DNA of 51,330 nt from Spongiactinospora gelatinilytica (GCF_003236385.1 NZ_POUA01000009.1:1-51330), one strand, 5' to 3'; positions 1-7,895 are shown, counted from the stretch's first letter. A program made the numbers and translations. Notes: generated from the letters alone by a model not told the origin.

Positions 1-147
1 CCCTTTGACCTTGAAGATGCGCGTGACAGCGGTAGGGTCCTCGGCATCGGCGCCCAAGCCGTAGACGGTTTCGGTCGGAAAGGCCACCAGGCCCCCGGCG
101 TGCAGCACACCGGCCGCCTTGTCGATGTCATTGGTCGTTGCCGTCAC
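1..147 (-). CDS. L-threonylcarbamoyladenylate synthase (TsaC/Sua5), 5' end only
   Basis: The reverse strand encodes the N-terminus of a Sua5/YciO/YrdC-family protein; the rest lies outside the window. The family makes threonylcarbamoyl-AMP from threonine, bicarbonate and ATP for tRNA t6A37 modification. The visible residues include the diagnostic 'LVAFPTETVYGLGADA' block followed by 'AVTRIFKVKG', as in the substrate-binding N-terminal region of the family. Two in-frame GTG starts exist (153 and 147). I chose 147 because GGGAGG then stands about 9 nt upstream, whereas at 153 it would be only 3 nt away. It is transcribed divergently from the STAS gene at 340, leaving about 190 bp of shared upstream sequence. 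Identification is firm; only the start is uncertain. Confidence 0.85.
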   Translation of the reverse strand, partial: MTATTNDIDKAAGVLHAGGLVAFPTETVYGLGADAEDPTAVTRIFKVKG

Positions 148-339
148 CCTCACAATCCTCCCACTGTCCCGCTCTCGGCTGTCCCATGACCGCCTGGCAC
201 ACTACGGCAAGCCCAGGGCAACGACCATCGCGATCGCCCCCGGCCGGCTGCTTCACGACCCAGGCCGGGATAATCTCGACACCGTAGGCCCTCCCGAGCC
301 GACCGGCGGACGGTCGGCGAATCGTAAAGGAGACCCAGC

Positions 340-696
340 GTGGATGCCGCACCCCGCATCGACGCATCCGGCCCGGTGACCCGCGGAGTGGATGCGCTGG
401 AGGTGAGCGCTTTGCCCTACCGCTGCGGGATACGCGCCCGCGGCGCGATCAGCGCGGCCACCCGGCACCGCTGGGAACAGGCCCTGGCCGCACTGGCCCG
501 CCGACATGCCGACGTGTCCTACCTGGAACTGTCGCAAGTGGCATTCGTGGACGTGGCCGGCGTCAGAGCGCTGGCACTGACCGCGATCAACCTGCCCGGC
601 CGGCTGCTCGTGGTCGAACATCCGCCGCCACAGGTGCCACGCGTACTGCAGATGTTCTGGCCCGGCCTGCACGAGATCGAGGTGGTCCCGCGATGA
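340..696 (+). CDS. STAS-domain protein (anti-sigma-factor-antagonist-like)
   Basis: 118 residues, a single STAS domain spanning about residues 20-115. STAS proteins of this size normally act as anti-sigma factor antagonists: they bind an RsbW/SpoIIAB-type kinase and are switched off when a conserved Ser/Thr is phosphorylated. The phospho-loop here reads 'VAFVDVAGVRAL'. The Asp and Gly are kept, but the usual Ser-Ser (as in D-S-S-G) is Val-Ala, so there is no residue to phosphorylate at the canonical position. The stop overlaps the start of the next gene by 4 nt (ATGA), so the two are translationally coupled and probably act together. I infer a constitutively binding partner or a structural STAS rather than a switchable antagonist. 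Confidence 0.8.
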   Translation: MDAAPRIDASGPVTRGVDALEVSALPYRCGIRARGAISAATRHRWEQALAALARRHADVSYLELSQVAFVDVAGVRALALTAINLPGRLLVVEHPPPQVPRVLQMFWPGLHEIEVVPR

Positions 697-1622
697 GCAC
701 CGTGGCCACCGGCGAGACCTTCGAGCACCCGGCGCTGTTCTACCGCACCGCGCAGGAGTACACCACCCAGACGGTGCGGTTCGTACGCGACGGCCTGGCC
801 GCCGGCGAGCCGGTGGCGGTGGCCGTCCCCGGACCCAACCTGGAACTGATCAAGGCCGGGCTCGACACCGACGCCGAGCGAGTCGTGTTCCTGGACATGA
901 CCGAGGCCGGCCGTAACCCGGGGCGGATCATCCCCCGGGTGCTGCGCGCGTTCGCCGACGCCCACCCGCACACGCGGGTACGGATCATCGGCGAGCCCAT
1001 CTGGCCGGGCCGCACCGCGGTGGAGTACCCGGCGTGCGCGCAGCACGAGGCACTGATCAACGCGGCCTTCGCGGGCCGCGCCGCGACGATCCTGTGCCCC
1101 TACGACCAGGCGGGCCTGGACCCCGAGGTGCTGGCCGATGCCCGGGCCACCCACCCCCTGCTGATCACCCAGGGACGCGCGCACCTCAGCGACGTCTATG
1201 ACTGGCAGGCGGTCCTGGCCCGCTACAACGAGCGCCTGCCGCCCGCGCCCGATGCCGCCACCTTCATCTTCGCCGCCGGGGAGCTTCCCGCGGCCCGCGC
1301 GTTCGCCGTCGAGCAGGCCCGGCGGCTGGGCCTGACCGGGGAGCGGCTGGGCGATGCCGAGCTCGCGGTGGCGGAACTGACGACCAACAGCGTCATCCAC
1401 GGCGGTGGACAAGGCGCGCTGGCCATCTGGGCGGAGGCGGGACAGATCGTGTGCGAGGTCCGCGACGCCGGGCGGCTGACCGATCCCCTGGCCGGCCGCC
1501 TGCCCGCCGACCCGCACCAGACCGACGGCCGAGGCCTGATGGCCGTCCACACCATGGCCGATCTGGTACGGGTGCACACCGCGGCGGACGGCACGGCCGT
1601 GCGCTTCTACCTCGACCTCTGA
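693..1622 (+). CDS. MEDS-domain sensor with anti-sigma-type histidine kinase ATPase
   Basis: 309 residues. Residues about 1-165 match the MEDS (DcmR-like) sensory domain: 'HPALFYRTAQEY', then 'GEPVAVAVPGPNLELIKAGL', then 'YPACAQHEALINAAFAG'. Residues about 190-305 form a HATPase_c domain of the RsbW/SpoIIAB type. The N box is in 'AELAVAELTTNSVIHGG', the D-x-G box in 'EVRDAGRL' and the G box in 'DGRGLMAVHTM'. No phospho-acceptor His region is present, as expected for Ser/Thr anti-sigma kinases. It overlaps the STAS gene by 4 nt. The family role is binding a sigma factor or a STAS antagonist under control of the sensory domain; the sigma partner is not visible here. Confidence 0.85.
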   Translation: MSTVATGETFEHPALFYRTAQEYTTQTVRFVRDGLAAGEPVAVAVPGPNLELIKAGLDTDAERVVFLDMTEAGRNPGRIIPRVLRAFADAHPHTRVRIIGEPIWPGRTAVEYPACAQHEALINAAFAGRAATILCPYDQAGLDPEVLADARATHPLLITQGRAHLSDVYDWQAVLARYNERLPPAPDAATFIFAAGELPAARAFAVEQARRLGLTGERLGDAELAVAELTTNSVIHGGGQGALAIWAEAGQIVCEVRDAGRLTDPLAGRLPADPHQTDGRGLMAVHTMADLVRVHTAADGTAVRFYLDL

Positions 1623-1661
1623 AAGGGTGTCCTCGGTCCTTGAACGGTGGTCGCCGCCGGC

Positions 1662-2376
1662 TCAGGCAGGGCGTGGGTGTGCCGCCTCGCGTTGGTAGCG
1701 GGCGATCCACCGCTCATTGAGCTCGTCGGCCTGGCACCGATGCCGCGCCACGACCGCCCGGCCGGTCGGCATTTCTATCTGCAGAAACGCCACGATGTCG
1801 CGGGTGACTCCCGCCATGTCGCCACAAAGTTCCTCATAGCGCACCACATACGGCTGCATGCCGGCCGAGGCGAACCACGCCTCCCACGCCGCGTTGTCCC
1901 GCTCGATCCACCACGTCGTCACGGCGTACGAACACCAACCGCGTCCTGCCGAACACCCTGGTCAGCAGTCGCGCATCGTCCTCGGCGAGCTCGGGATCGA
2001 ACTCGGGATACAGCGCCCTCAGCTCACCGAGCATCTGCCCAAGGCTCTCCCACATGAGCTTCGCCCCGAACACGCCATTCTCGCCACGGCCCTCGGCCAA
2101 CGCCGTACGTAAGAAGTCGGCGTAGGCCCAACTCCCGTCCGCGGCCCGCGGTATCCGCCACCGATCCGCCCACAGCGGCTCATCCGGCCGGCGGAAGTAC
2201 GCCTGCGGCCGACCGGCCACCCCCGTCGACTCCAGCAGCCCGAGCAGCAGTGAACTGCCCGTCCTCGGGGTGGCGCAGACGAAATACGAATCAACCCGCC
2301 CGGCAGCATCCCTCGACTCGGTCACCGCGCCACGGTACGGCCAGGAGGCGCGCTTCAGGCAAGCGGATTTCGACAC
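1662..2376 (-). pseudogene. Stf0-family sulfotransferase, internally deleted and frameshifted
   Basis: The 5' part (2376 down to about 1935) reads as the N-terminus of a Stf0 (trehalose 2-sulfotransferase-like) enzyme, with the PAPS-binding loop 'VCATPRTGSSLLLGLLES' and, further on, 'GVFGAKLMWESL' and 'RLVFVRRDD'. The C-terminal third, 'WWIERDNAAWEAWF' followed by 'VVRYEELCGD', is present but in another reading frame. Family members usually have some 35-40 residues between these two blocks; here they are joined directly near position 1930. This looks like an internal deletion plus frameshift, so a functional enzyme is unlikely. The N-terminal start is uncertain: ATG 2376 or GTG 2325. Confidence 0.75.
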
Positions 2377-2434
2377 GAACGCTCAGCGGCGGTATCCCCG
2401 TGTGCAAGTCCTGGGCGTGGAGTTGAGGTGCGGC

Positions 2435-2539
2435 TCAGCGCCGGGTGTGGGAGCCCGGCGGGCCGGGCCACAAGACGGCCATCGCCATGATGGCGGACAG
2501 CACCAGCAGCACGTCGAAGAGCCAATCCAGGAGGAACAC
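2435..2539 (-). CDS. 34-residue single-TM microprotein downstream of a Mn riboswitch candidate
   Basis: A short reading frame begins at GTG 2539 with AAGGGA about 8 nt upstream and encodes 34 residues. Residues about 4-24 form one hydrophobic helix ('WLFDVLLVLSAIMAMAVLW'), followed by a short Pro/Gly tail ending in His-Thr-Arg-Arg. I do not recognise a family; it does not match KdpF or MntS by eye. The support is positional: it is the first start codon after a yybP-ykoY-like RNA on the same strand, whose alternative helix would sequester exactly this ribosome-binding site. It could be a manganese-responsive membrane peptide, or the leftover start of a larger lost gene, since the neighbouring sulfotransferase is decayed. 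Confidence 0.4.
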   Translation of the reverse strand: MFLLDWLFDVLLVLSAIMAMAVLWPGPPGSHTRR

Positions 2540-2548
2540 CCGACCATC

Positions 2549-2697
2549 CCTTCGTCTCGTCAGGGCATGCGCCCACGTGGACGAAGGTCTTCCCGCACCC
2601 TCCCGTCGCGGCCGGGAGGGCCACCCCGCCGGGCCCGCCTCCGGTGCGGGCCGTGATGTCGATCAGGGTGTCGGGCGGCGGGTACTCCCCTCCGCTT
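2549..2697 (-). promoter_or_regulatory. yybP-ykoY (manganese) riboswitch candidate, minus strand
   Basis: The minus strand carries the conserved blocks of the yybP-ykoY Mn2+ riboswitch in order. A P1 strand CGGAGG runs into 'GGGGAGTACC' (2681-2690). An L3-like segment 'TGATCGACATCACGG' is followed by a GC-rich P4 arm, then 'GGGAAGACCTTCG', whose CCTTCG closes P1. The 3' P1 strand CCTTCGTC (2580-2587) can instead pair with GACGAAGG (2549-2556), which contains the ribosome-binding site of the 34-residue frame. This predicts translation ON when Mn2+ stabilises P1. The block order and the 'AAGACCTT' element match the structurally characterised Lactococcus aptamer; the switch itself is inferred. 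Confidence 0.65.
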
Positions 2698-2703
2698 TCT
2701 CCC

Positions 2704-2732
2704 ACTATCGCCCTGCGACATGCTCGGGTCAA
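2704..2732 (-). promoter_or_regulatory. Putative sigma-70-type promoter for the minus-strand riboswitch
   Basis: On the minus strand TTGACC (2727-2732) and GATAGT (2704-2709) are separated by exactly 17 nt. A transcript starting a few bases downstream would begin immediately before the P1 helix of the riboswitch candidate. The -10 matches 4 of 6 consensus bases. Confidence 0.5.
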
Positions 2733-2795
2733 TCACACCGCGTCGTTGCCAGGACGAGATGGAGCGATGCCTGGGATTGTTCTACCCTGGGCCTG

Positions 2796-2910
2796 GCGAG
2801 GGGAGTACTTCCCAAGCGCCGATCCGGTCAATACGGGCGTACCACGCGCCCCCGGACGGCCGCCCGGACCCCGGGTGAAGGAGACCTCGAACGACCGAGC
2901 GCGTTCGAGG
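2796..2910 (+). promoter_or_regulatory. yybP-ykoY (manganese) riboswitch candidate upstream of terC
   Basis: The leader of the TerC gene contains GCGAGGGGAGTAC (P1/L1, from 2796), 'CCGGTCAATACGGG' (L3-like), a GC-rich P4 arm, and 'GAAGGAGACCTCG' (to 2889), whose CCTCG closes P1 with CGAGG. These are the conserved blocks of the Mn2+ riboswitch, which is known to precede TerC/Alx-type genes. The 3' P1 strand CCTCGAAC (2885-2892) is complementary to GTTCGAGG (2903-2910), which overlaps the GAGGAGG ribosome-binding site of terC. Metal-stabilised P1 would therefore free the site and turn translation on. The aptamer call is strong; the switching mechanism is inferred from pairing. Confidence 0.8.
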
Positions 2911-2917
2911 AGGTTCC

Positions 2918-3964
2918 ATGTCCCCGGGGACGATTTCGGCTGCGTCCGGACAGGCCGGTATCGCGTCGATGGCGTTGTGGTCGATCACCGTGGCCGTCCT
3001 GATTCTGCTGCTGGCCATCGACATCGTGCTCACCCGGCGCCCGCACGAGGTGCACATGCGCGAGGCGGTGGGGTGGTCGGTGTTCTACCTGGCGCTGCCA
3101 GTCGCCTTCGGAGCCTACCTGTGGGGCGTCTTCGGCGGCACGACGGCGGCGGAGTTCTTCACCGGGTACGTGGTGGAGAAGTCGCTGTCGGTGGACAACC
3201 TGTTCGTGTTCATGCTGCTGCTGGCCGCCTTCGCGGTGCCGTCCGATCTGGTCCAGCGGGTGTTGTTGTACGGGATCGTCGGGGCGCTGGTGCTCCGGGT
3301 GGTCTTCATCGCGCTGGGGGCGGCCGCACTGCGGAGCGGGACATGGGCGTTCCTACTGTTCGGGGCGATCCTCATCGTGACCGCCGGCAAGGTCTGGGCC
3401 GAGGCGCGCAAAGGGGAGGGGCCCAAGGTCGACATCGACGCCATGCGCAGCGTCCGGCTGCTGCGCCGCTTCGTCCCGGTCACCGGCGACTACCGCGGCT
3501 TTCGGCTGGTGGTCAGGGAGCAGGGCCATCTGGCCATCACTCCGCTGGCTCTGGCCACGGTGGCGGTGTTCGCCACCGACATCGTCTTCGCCGTCGATTC
3601 GGTGCCGGCCGTGTACGGGGTGACGGAAGACCCCTTCCTCGTCTTCGTCACCAACGCCTTCGCGCTGCTGGGTCTTCGGGCGCTGTACTTCGTGCTCCAG
3701 GGCGCACTGATGCGGCTGCGGCATCTCAACCACGGGCTGGCGATCATCTTGGCGTTCATCGGGGTCAAGCTGGTCCTGCACTGGGCCCACGGCATCTGGG
3801 CCTGGGTGCCGGAGATCCCCACGGCGGCCTCGCTCGGTGTGATCGTCGCGGTTCTGCTCACCGTCACCCTCACCAGCCTCCGCGCCGGCCGGGCCGGCCG
3901 GGCTGACCGTCAGGCCGAACCATCCGCCGAGGAGGCCGGCAACAGGTCGGTGCCCGGCTCCTGA
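2918..3964 (+). CDS. TerC-family integral membrane protein (probable Mn2+ exporter)
   Basis: 348 residues, polytopic membrane protein of the TerC/Alx family. Typical segments are visible: 'LWSITVAVLILLLAIDIVL', 'FFTGYVVEKSLSVDNLFVF' (the acidic/Asn-rich signature), 'FATDIVFAVDSVPAVYGV' and 'VTNAFALLGLRALYFVL'. TerC proteins export manganese, in part to metalate secreted enzymes, and older work links them to tellurite resistance. The ATG at 2918 has GAGGAGG 4 nt upstream. The leader is a Mn riboswitch candidate, which supports a manganese role over tellurite. The C-terminus is a charged cytoplasmic tail with Arg/Gly repeats. A GC hairpin follows at 4022. Confidence 0.92.
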   Translation: MSPGTISAASGQAGIASMALWSITVAVLILLLAIDIVLTRRPHEVHMREAVGWSVFYLALPVAFGAYLWGVFGGTTAAEFFTGYVVEKSLSVDNLFVFMLLLAAFAVPSDLVQRVLLYGIVGALVLRVVFIALGAAALRSGTWAFLLFGAILIVTAGKVWAEARKGEGPKVDIDAMRSVRLLRRFVPVTGDYRGFRLVVREQGHLAITPLALATVAVFATDIVFAVDSVPAVYGVTEDPFLVFVTNAFALLGLRALYFVLQGALMRLRHLNHGLAIILAFIGVKLVLHWAHGIWAWVPEIPTAASLGVIVAVLLTVTLTSLRAGRAGRADRQAEPSAEEAGNRSVPGS

Positions 3965-4021
3965 GCCGTCCGGCCACGACGATGCCCCTGGCCAGCCGGC
4001 CACCGGTCGTTCGACGAGAAG

Positions 4022-4043
4022 CAGGCGCCGGGTGCGGCGCCTG
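4022..4043. terminator. GC hairpin between terC and the SulP gene
   Basis: CAGGCGCC and GGCGCCTG form a perfect 8-bp stem with a 6-nt loop, in the gap between two convergent genes. There is no T-run, as is common for actinomycete terminators, so it could serve either strand. Confidence 0.5.
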
Positions 4044-4147
4044 CCCCTCCCCCCCTCACCCGCGCACTCCCGCTCACCGGCGGGATACCAGCGGCCAAGG
4101 CCGAGAGGCTCAGCTCGGCGTGCCCGGCGACCTGGCCGGTGACGTGG

Positions 4148-6367
4148 TCAGCGGCGCTCTGGCTCGGAGGCGAGAGATGTGACCGTCGCCGGCGAATCGG
4201 GCGCCCCCGGGGGCGCCACCTCCACCCGTGCCGAGCCGATGTCGAAGTAGAGCCCCATCAGTTTCAGCGTGCCGGCCTGGACCTGCTCGTTGACCGCCGG
4301 GTACGTCCTCAGGTTCGCCAACTGCTGTTGGATGTTGAGCCGGCAGAGCCGGTCCAGCTTGGTGTCCGGGTCATCCCCGTCGGCGCCGCCCTCCAGCAGG
4401 GCCAGGCTGGAGTCGCCGTGCCGGAGCCAGCGGCCCAGGTGCCGCAGGTGGGCCGTGGTGGCGGGGCCGTCGAGCAGGGCCGCCATCGCGCCGCAGCCGG
4501 AGTGTCCGCAGACGGTGATGGTGTGCACGTTCAAGATGCCGGTGGCGAACTCGATGGCGGAGGCGATCGAGTCGTCGCACGGGTCGGAGTCGGCGCGCGG
4601 CACCAGGTTGCCGATGTTGCGGACGGTGAACAGGTCTCCCGGTCCGCTGGAGGTGATCAAATGGGGCACGATGCGGGAGTCGGCGCAGGTGATGAACAGG
4701 TGGGCGGGCTGCTGTCCGGCGGCCAGCTCGGTGAAGACGGGCCGTACCAGCGGCGCGGTACGGCGGTGGAACTCCTGCGTCCCCTGGGTGAGCCGGCACT
4801 CACTTTCGGTCATGGCCGGCTCGGCCCGGCGGCGGTGGGCCCAGGGCAGCCACCAGCGTCCGGCCGGCTTCGGCGGGCTTTTGGCAGGGGACATCCGCGC
4901 GCCGCCCGCCGCCATCGTGTACCACTGGTCGTGGACCTCGTCGATGGCGACCGTGCCGCCCAGGCGTTCGTGGTCCAGCCGCCAGGAGTGGACGGCCTCG
5001 AAGGCGGCGTTGTCCATGAAGTCGATGTTCAGGTCGAGGTCGACGGCGGTGCCGGTGGGGATCGCCCGCAGTTCCTGGGTCAGGTGCGGCACACCGAGAA
5101 AGGTGAGCGAGCCGGAGACGGTGACGTGCAGGCGCCCGTCCGGTTCCTCGCGCTTGTCGATGGTGACCCGCGTCAGCCGCCGCAGCGCCAGCAGCGCGGC
5201 CAGGGCGAGCCCGGCCAGGACTCCCTCGGCGAGGCCGATCACGATCACTCCTGTCATGGTGACCAGGTAGACCGGCACCTCGTTGTGACCGTGCACCTTC
5301 CTGGCATTGCCGAGGCTGATGGTCCTGATGCCGATGAAGACCAGCAGGGCGGCCAGCGCCTCGATCGGGATCAGCTTGATCGTCCCGCCCAGGCACAGCG
5401 CGAAGATCAGCACCCACACGCCGTGCAGGATGGCCGAGGAGCGGCTGCGGGCGCCGGCCCGGATGTTGGTGGTACTGCGGACGATCACTCCGGCCACCGG
5501 GAGCCCGCCCAGGGCGCCGCTGACCATGTTCGCCACACCCTGCCCGCACAGCTCACGGTCCAGGTCGGCGCGGCGGCCGTTGTGCATGCCGTCGGTGGCC
5601 GTGCAGCACAGCAGCGATTCGGCCCCGGCCAGCAGCGCGATCAGCAGCGCCGCCCCGGCGACATGGTGCCAGTCGCCCTGGGGCACCTGCGGCGGCGCCC
5701 AGGTGGCGATGGCCCCCGACAGGTCGATGCGGGTGACGTCCCAGTTCAGCAACCAGGCCGTGGTGGCGGCCACGGACAGCGCCGCCAGCGGCGCCGGGAC
5801 GGCGCTGATCCTTTTGGGCAGCCGCTCCCAGACCAGCAGTACCAAGACCGTGAGCACGCCCACCATGACCTTGTGGCCGTGCATGCCGATGATCTGGCCG
5901 GGCAACTGAATCAGGTTCGCCAGGGCCGAGTGCTGGGGACTGCCGCCGAGTACCACATGGAGCTGGGCGAGGGCGATGACGATGCCGACCCCGGCCAGCA
6001 TGCCGTGCGCGACCGCGGGTGAGACCGCCAGCGCGGCCCGCGCCGCCTTGAGCAGGCCGAGCAGCACCTGTATGGCGCCGGCCAGGATGGTGATCAGGCA
6101 GGTGGCCTGCCAGCCGTAGGTGTGCACCAGGCCGGCGATCACCACGGTCAGGCTGGCGGTCGGCCCGCTGACCTGGATCGGGGAACCGCCCAGCCGGCCC
6201 GCGACGATGCCGCCCGCGGCGGCGGCGATCAACCCGGCGGCGAGCGGCGCCCCGGCCGCCATGGCGATGCCCAGCGACAGGGGCACCGCGACCAGGAAGA
6301 CGACCAGCGACGCAGGCAGATCATACCTGAATGCACTCAACAGACTACCCTGTGTGACCATTTTCAT
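4148..6367 (-). CDS. SulP-family anion transporter fused to beta-carbonic anhydrase
   Basis: About 739 residues from ATG 6367 (AGGGTGG upstream), 782 if a far-upstream start is used. Residues about 10-400 are a SulP/SLC26 transporter with many membrane segments, including 'DLPASLVVFLVAVPLSLGIA' and 'NMVSGALGGLPVAGVIVRST'. A STAS-like domain follows, about 410-520. The C-terminal ~200 residues are a beta-class carbonic anhydrase with zinc ligands in 'ITCADSRIVP' and 'CGHSGCGAM'. The layout matches known actinobacterial SulP-CA fusions such as M. tuberculosis Rv3273. Coupling suggests bicarbonate transport with on-site CO2/HCO3- conversion at the membrane; the transported ion is inferred. Confidence 0.92.
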   Translation of the reverse strand: MKMVTQGSLLSAFRYDLPASLVVFLVAVPLSLGIAMAAGAPLAAGLIAAAAGGIVAGRLGGSPIQVSGPTASLTVVIAGLVHTYGWQATCLITILAGAIQVLLGLLKAARAALAVSPAVAHGMLAGVGIVIALAQLHVVLGGSPQHSALANLIQLPGQIIGMHGHKVMVGVLTVLVLLVWERLPKRISAVPAPLAALSVAATTAWLLNWDVTRIDLSGAIATWAPPQVPQGDWHHVAGAALLIALLAGAESLLCCTATDGMHNGRRADLDRELCGQGVANMVSGALGGLPVAGVIVRSTTNIRAGARSRSSAILHGVWVLIFALCLGGTIKLIPIEALAALLVFIGIRTISLGNARKVHGHNEVPVYLVTMTGVIVIGLAEGVLAGLALAALLALRRLTRVTIDKREEPDGRLHVTVSGSLTFLGVPHLTQELRAIPTGTAVDLDLNIDFMDNAAFEAVHSWRLDHERLGGTVAIDEVHDQWYTMAAGGARMSPAKSPPKPAGRWWLPWAHRRRAEPAMTESECRLTQGTQEFHRRTAPLVRPVFTELAAGQQPAHLFITCADSRIVPHLITSSGPGDLFTVRNIGNLVPRADSDPCDDSIASAIEFATGILNVHTITVCGHSGCGAMAALLDGPATTAHLRHLGRWLRHGDSSLALLEGGADGDDPDTKLDRLCRLNIQQQLANLRTYPAVNEQVQAGTLKLMGLYFDIGSARVEVAPPGAPDSPATVTSLASEPERR

Positions 6368-6849
6368 GGAGGCCACCCTAATGTCGCCGTACGCCTCCAA
6401 TCCCGGCATGGCATGTGCCGGACGCCCGGCCGCCATGCCTGCCTCCACCCGCCCTGCTCGGCGATCGAGCCGGGACACCGGCAGGCGCACCGGCATGACC
6501 GCGGAATTCCCCCGCGCGTACGCGTAGCGGTGTCACAAAAGCCACGAACCCCGGCCCTGCAGAAGGCCCCGACGTCGCGCCGGCGGGGGCGGAAGCGGTC
6601 GGGCACGTCGGCGTGACCCGTCATTTTTCGGCTCGCGCTGCCCCTGGTCGTCGCGTGCCGCGCAACACCGTCGTATGGTCGGCCGACGCCGCCGTCTTCA
6701 CGGCCGTCCGGTCGCGGTCGTGGCGCAGCCCGTGGTAGATCGCCCGGAGCGTCAGCAGGGGCGCTTCGGCAGGCCAGTGGCTTGGATGTGTCCACGGGGC
6801 AACGGTGACCAGGCTTCCTGCCGATCGCATGACGCGCTACCAATGACGT
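6368..6849. other. Intergenic stretch without a convincing gene
   Basis: This 480-bp stretch lies between the divergent SulP-CA and DUF1883 genes. A 69-codon minus-strand frame (6621-6830) is open, but I recognise no domain in it and see no good ribosome-binding site. I leave it uncalled; it could be the tail of a lost gene. No clear hairpin or operator was seen. Confidence 0.4.
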
Positions 6850-7158
6850 GTGGAGCATCTATACTGGGATCTCGGATCGTGCGCAGGCGGTGCCTCCTTC
6901 GAGGTGGAGCTGCGCGGCTCGGCCGCGCGAGTGTGCCTCATGGACGGCGACCACTACCAGGCGTACCTCGACGGTGACCAGTACCGGTATCACGGCGGCT
7001 TCTACGACGTCAGCCCCGTCGTCCTGGAGGTGCCCTACGACGACTACTGGTACCTCGTCGTCGACAGCAACGGCCGGCGGATCAAGGTCCAGGTCACTCA
7101 GGTCGTCGATCGAGTGAATCGTCCCGGGTCTCGCCATGACCAGTGTCCGGTGGCGTGA
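6850..7158 (+). CDS. DUF1883 domain protein
   Basis: 102 residues starting at GTG 6850. Residues 2-85 match DUF1883: 'HLYWDLGSCAGGASFEVEL', 'VCLMDGDHYQAYLDGD', and the C-terminal 'YDDYWYLVVDSNGRRIKVQV'. The family is small, soluble and mostly beta, sometimes fused to TIR or other domains; its biochemical role is unknown. No Shine-Dalgarno sequence is obvious, so a leaderless or weak start is possible. Its 3' end overlaps the convergent TPR-like gene by 65 bp, which is more than usual and may mean the real C-terminus of one of them is altered. Confidence 0.75.
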   Translation: MEHLYWDLGSCAGGASFEVELRGSAARVCLMDGDHYQAYLDGDQYRYHGGFYDVSPVVLEVPYDDYWYLVVDSNGRRIKVQVTQVVDRVNRPGSRHDQCPVA

Positions 7159-7828
7159 TCTGGGAGCGCGCCTCCGTGACCTGCCTCATGATGCGGTGCG
7201 CCCCGCAGGCTTCGGCGGTGGCGTACGCCTCCTCGGCCAGTGCCAGCGCGTCCTCACGCCGGCCTTGCGCAATGGCGATGTAGATCAGTCCGACCTGGTC
7301 TGCCGCGACACCGGCCAGTAGCCCGATCTCCCGGCGCAGTCGCGCTGCTTCCTCCAGACGCTCCCGGGCGGCATCCAACCGACCCGCGAAGTGGTCGGCG
7401 ATCCCCAGATGCCGAAGCGCCTCCGACTGGGTGTACCGGTCTCCCGCCGGCTTGGCCAGGTCGTATGACCGCTCCAGGAGAGGTAAGGCGCTATCAACAT
7501 CATTCCGTACGACCTGATGGAAACAGCCCAGCCAGAACACCGCCTCCGCTTCACCCGCCGAATCACCGAGCATCCGATACAACCGCGCCGCATGCTCGAA
7601 CAGCCCCAGCTCACGCGAATCCTCATGCCGATCCTCCAGAAACCACGCATGCAGGATCCGTCCACGAGCCAGCGCCAGATCGGCCTCGACCTTGTCCAAC
7701 GCCTGCTCGGCCTCTGTCAGCCCGCCGAGGTCGCCGGCGAAAACAGCGCGCTCATAGGACAACTTGGCCCGCTCGATACCGCTCTCCATGCCCATCCCGC
7801 TTCCCTGGTTCTCGTCCTCGGGGCTCAT
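7094..7828 (-). CDS. TPR-like repeat protein
   Basis: About 244 residues from ATG 7828, which has AAAGGG 5 nt upstream. It is almost all alpha-helical, with repeated helix pairs rich in Ala/Leu/Glu: 'GLFEHAARLYRMLGDSAGEA', 'ALPLLERSYDLAKPAGDRY', 'RLDAARERLEEAARLRREI', 'GRREDALALAEEAYATAEA'. These resemble tetratricopeptide repeats of the type found in signalling or regulatory scaffolds. No enzymatic motif is present. It is convergent with the DUF1883 gene. The function is unknown; a protein-interaction role is the family expectation. Confidence 0.75.
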   Translation of the reverse strand: MSPEDENQGSGMGMESGIERAKLSYERAVFAGDLGGLTEAEQALDKVEADLALARGRILHAWFLEDRHEDSRELGLFEHAARLYRMLGDSAGEAEAVFWLGCFHQVVRNDVDSALPLLERSYDLAKPAGDRYTQSEALRHLGIADHFAGRLDAARERLEEAARLRREIGLLAGVAADQVGLIYIAIAQGRREDALALAEEAYATAEACGAHRIMRQVTEARSQITPPDTGHGETRDDSLDRRPE

Positions 7829-7895
7829 CGATGCCCTTTGTACGGGTGTACGAGGTCGACGACACCGTATGCCACTTGCCTCATACTGACGACGC

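Noticed and set aside
519-1577. 352-codon minus-strand frame opposite the MEDS-ATPase gene
   Set aside because: No domain; the plus-strand gene has clear motifs and proper coupling.
2644-3906. 420-codon plus-strand frame overlapping terC
   Set aside because: Out of frame with TerC and composed of Arg/Gly-rich sequence; TerC homology and start are unambiguous.
4139-6022. Very long plus-strand open frame (627 codons) through the SulP-CA gene
   Set aside because: It is antisense to a clearly homologous transporter-carbonic anhydrase gene and its translation is low-complexity Gly/Arg/Asp sequence typical of high-GC shadow frames.
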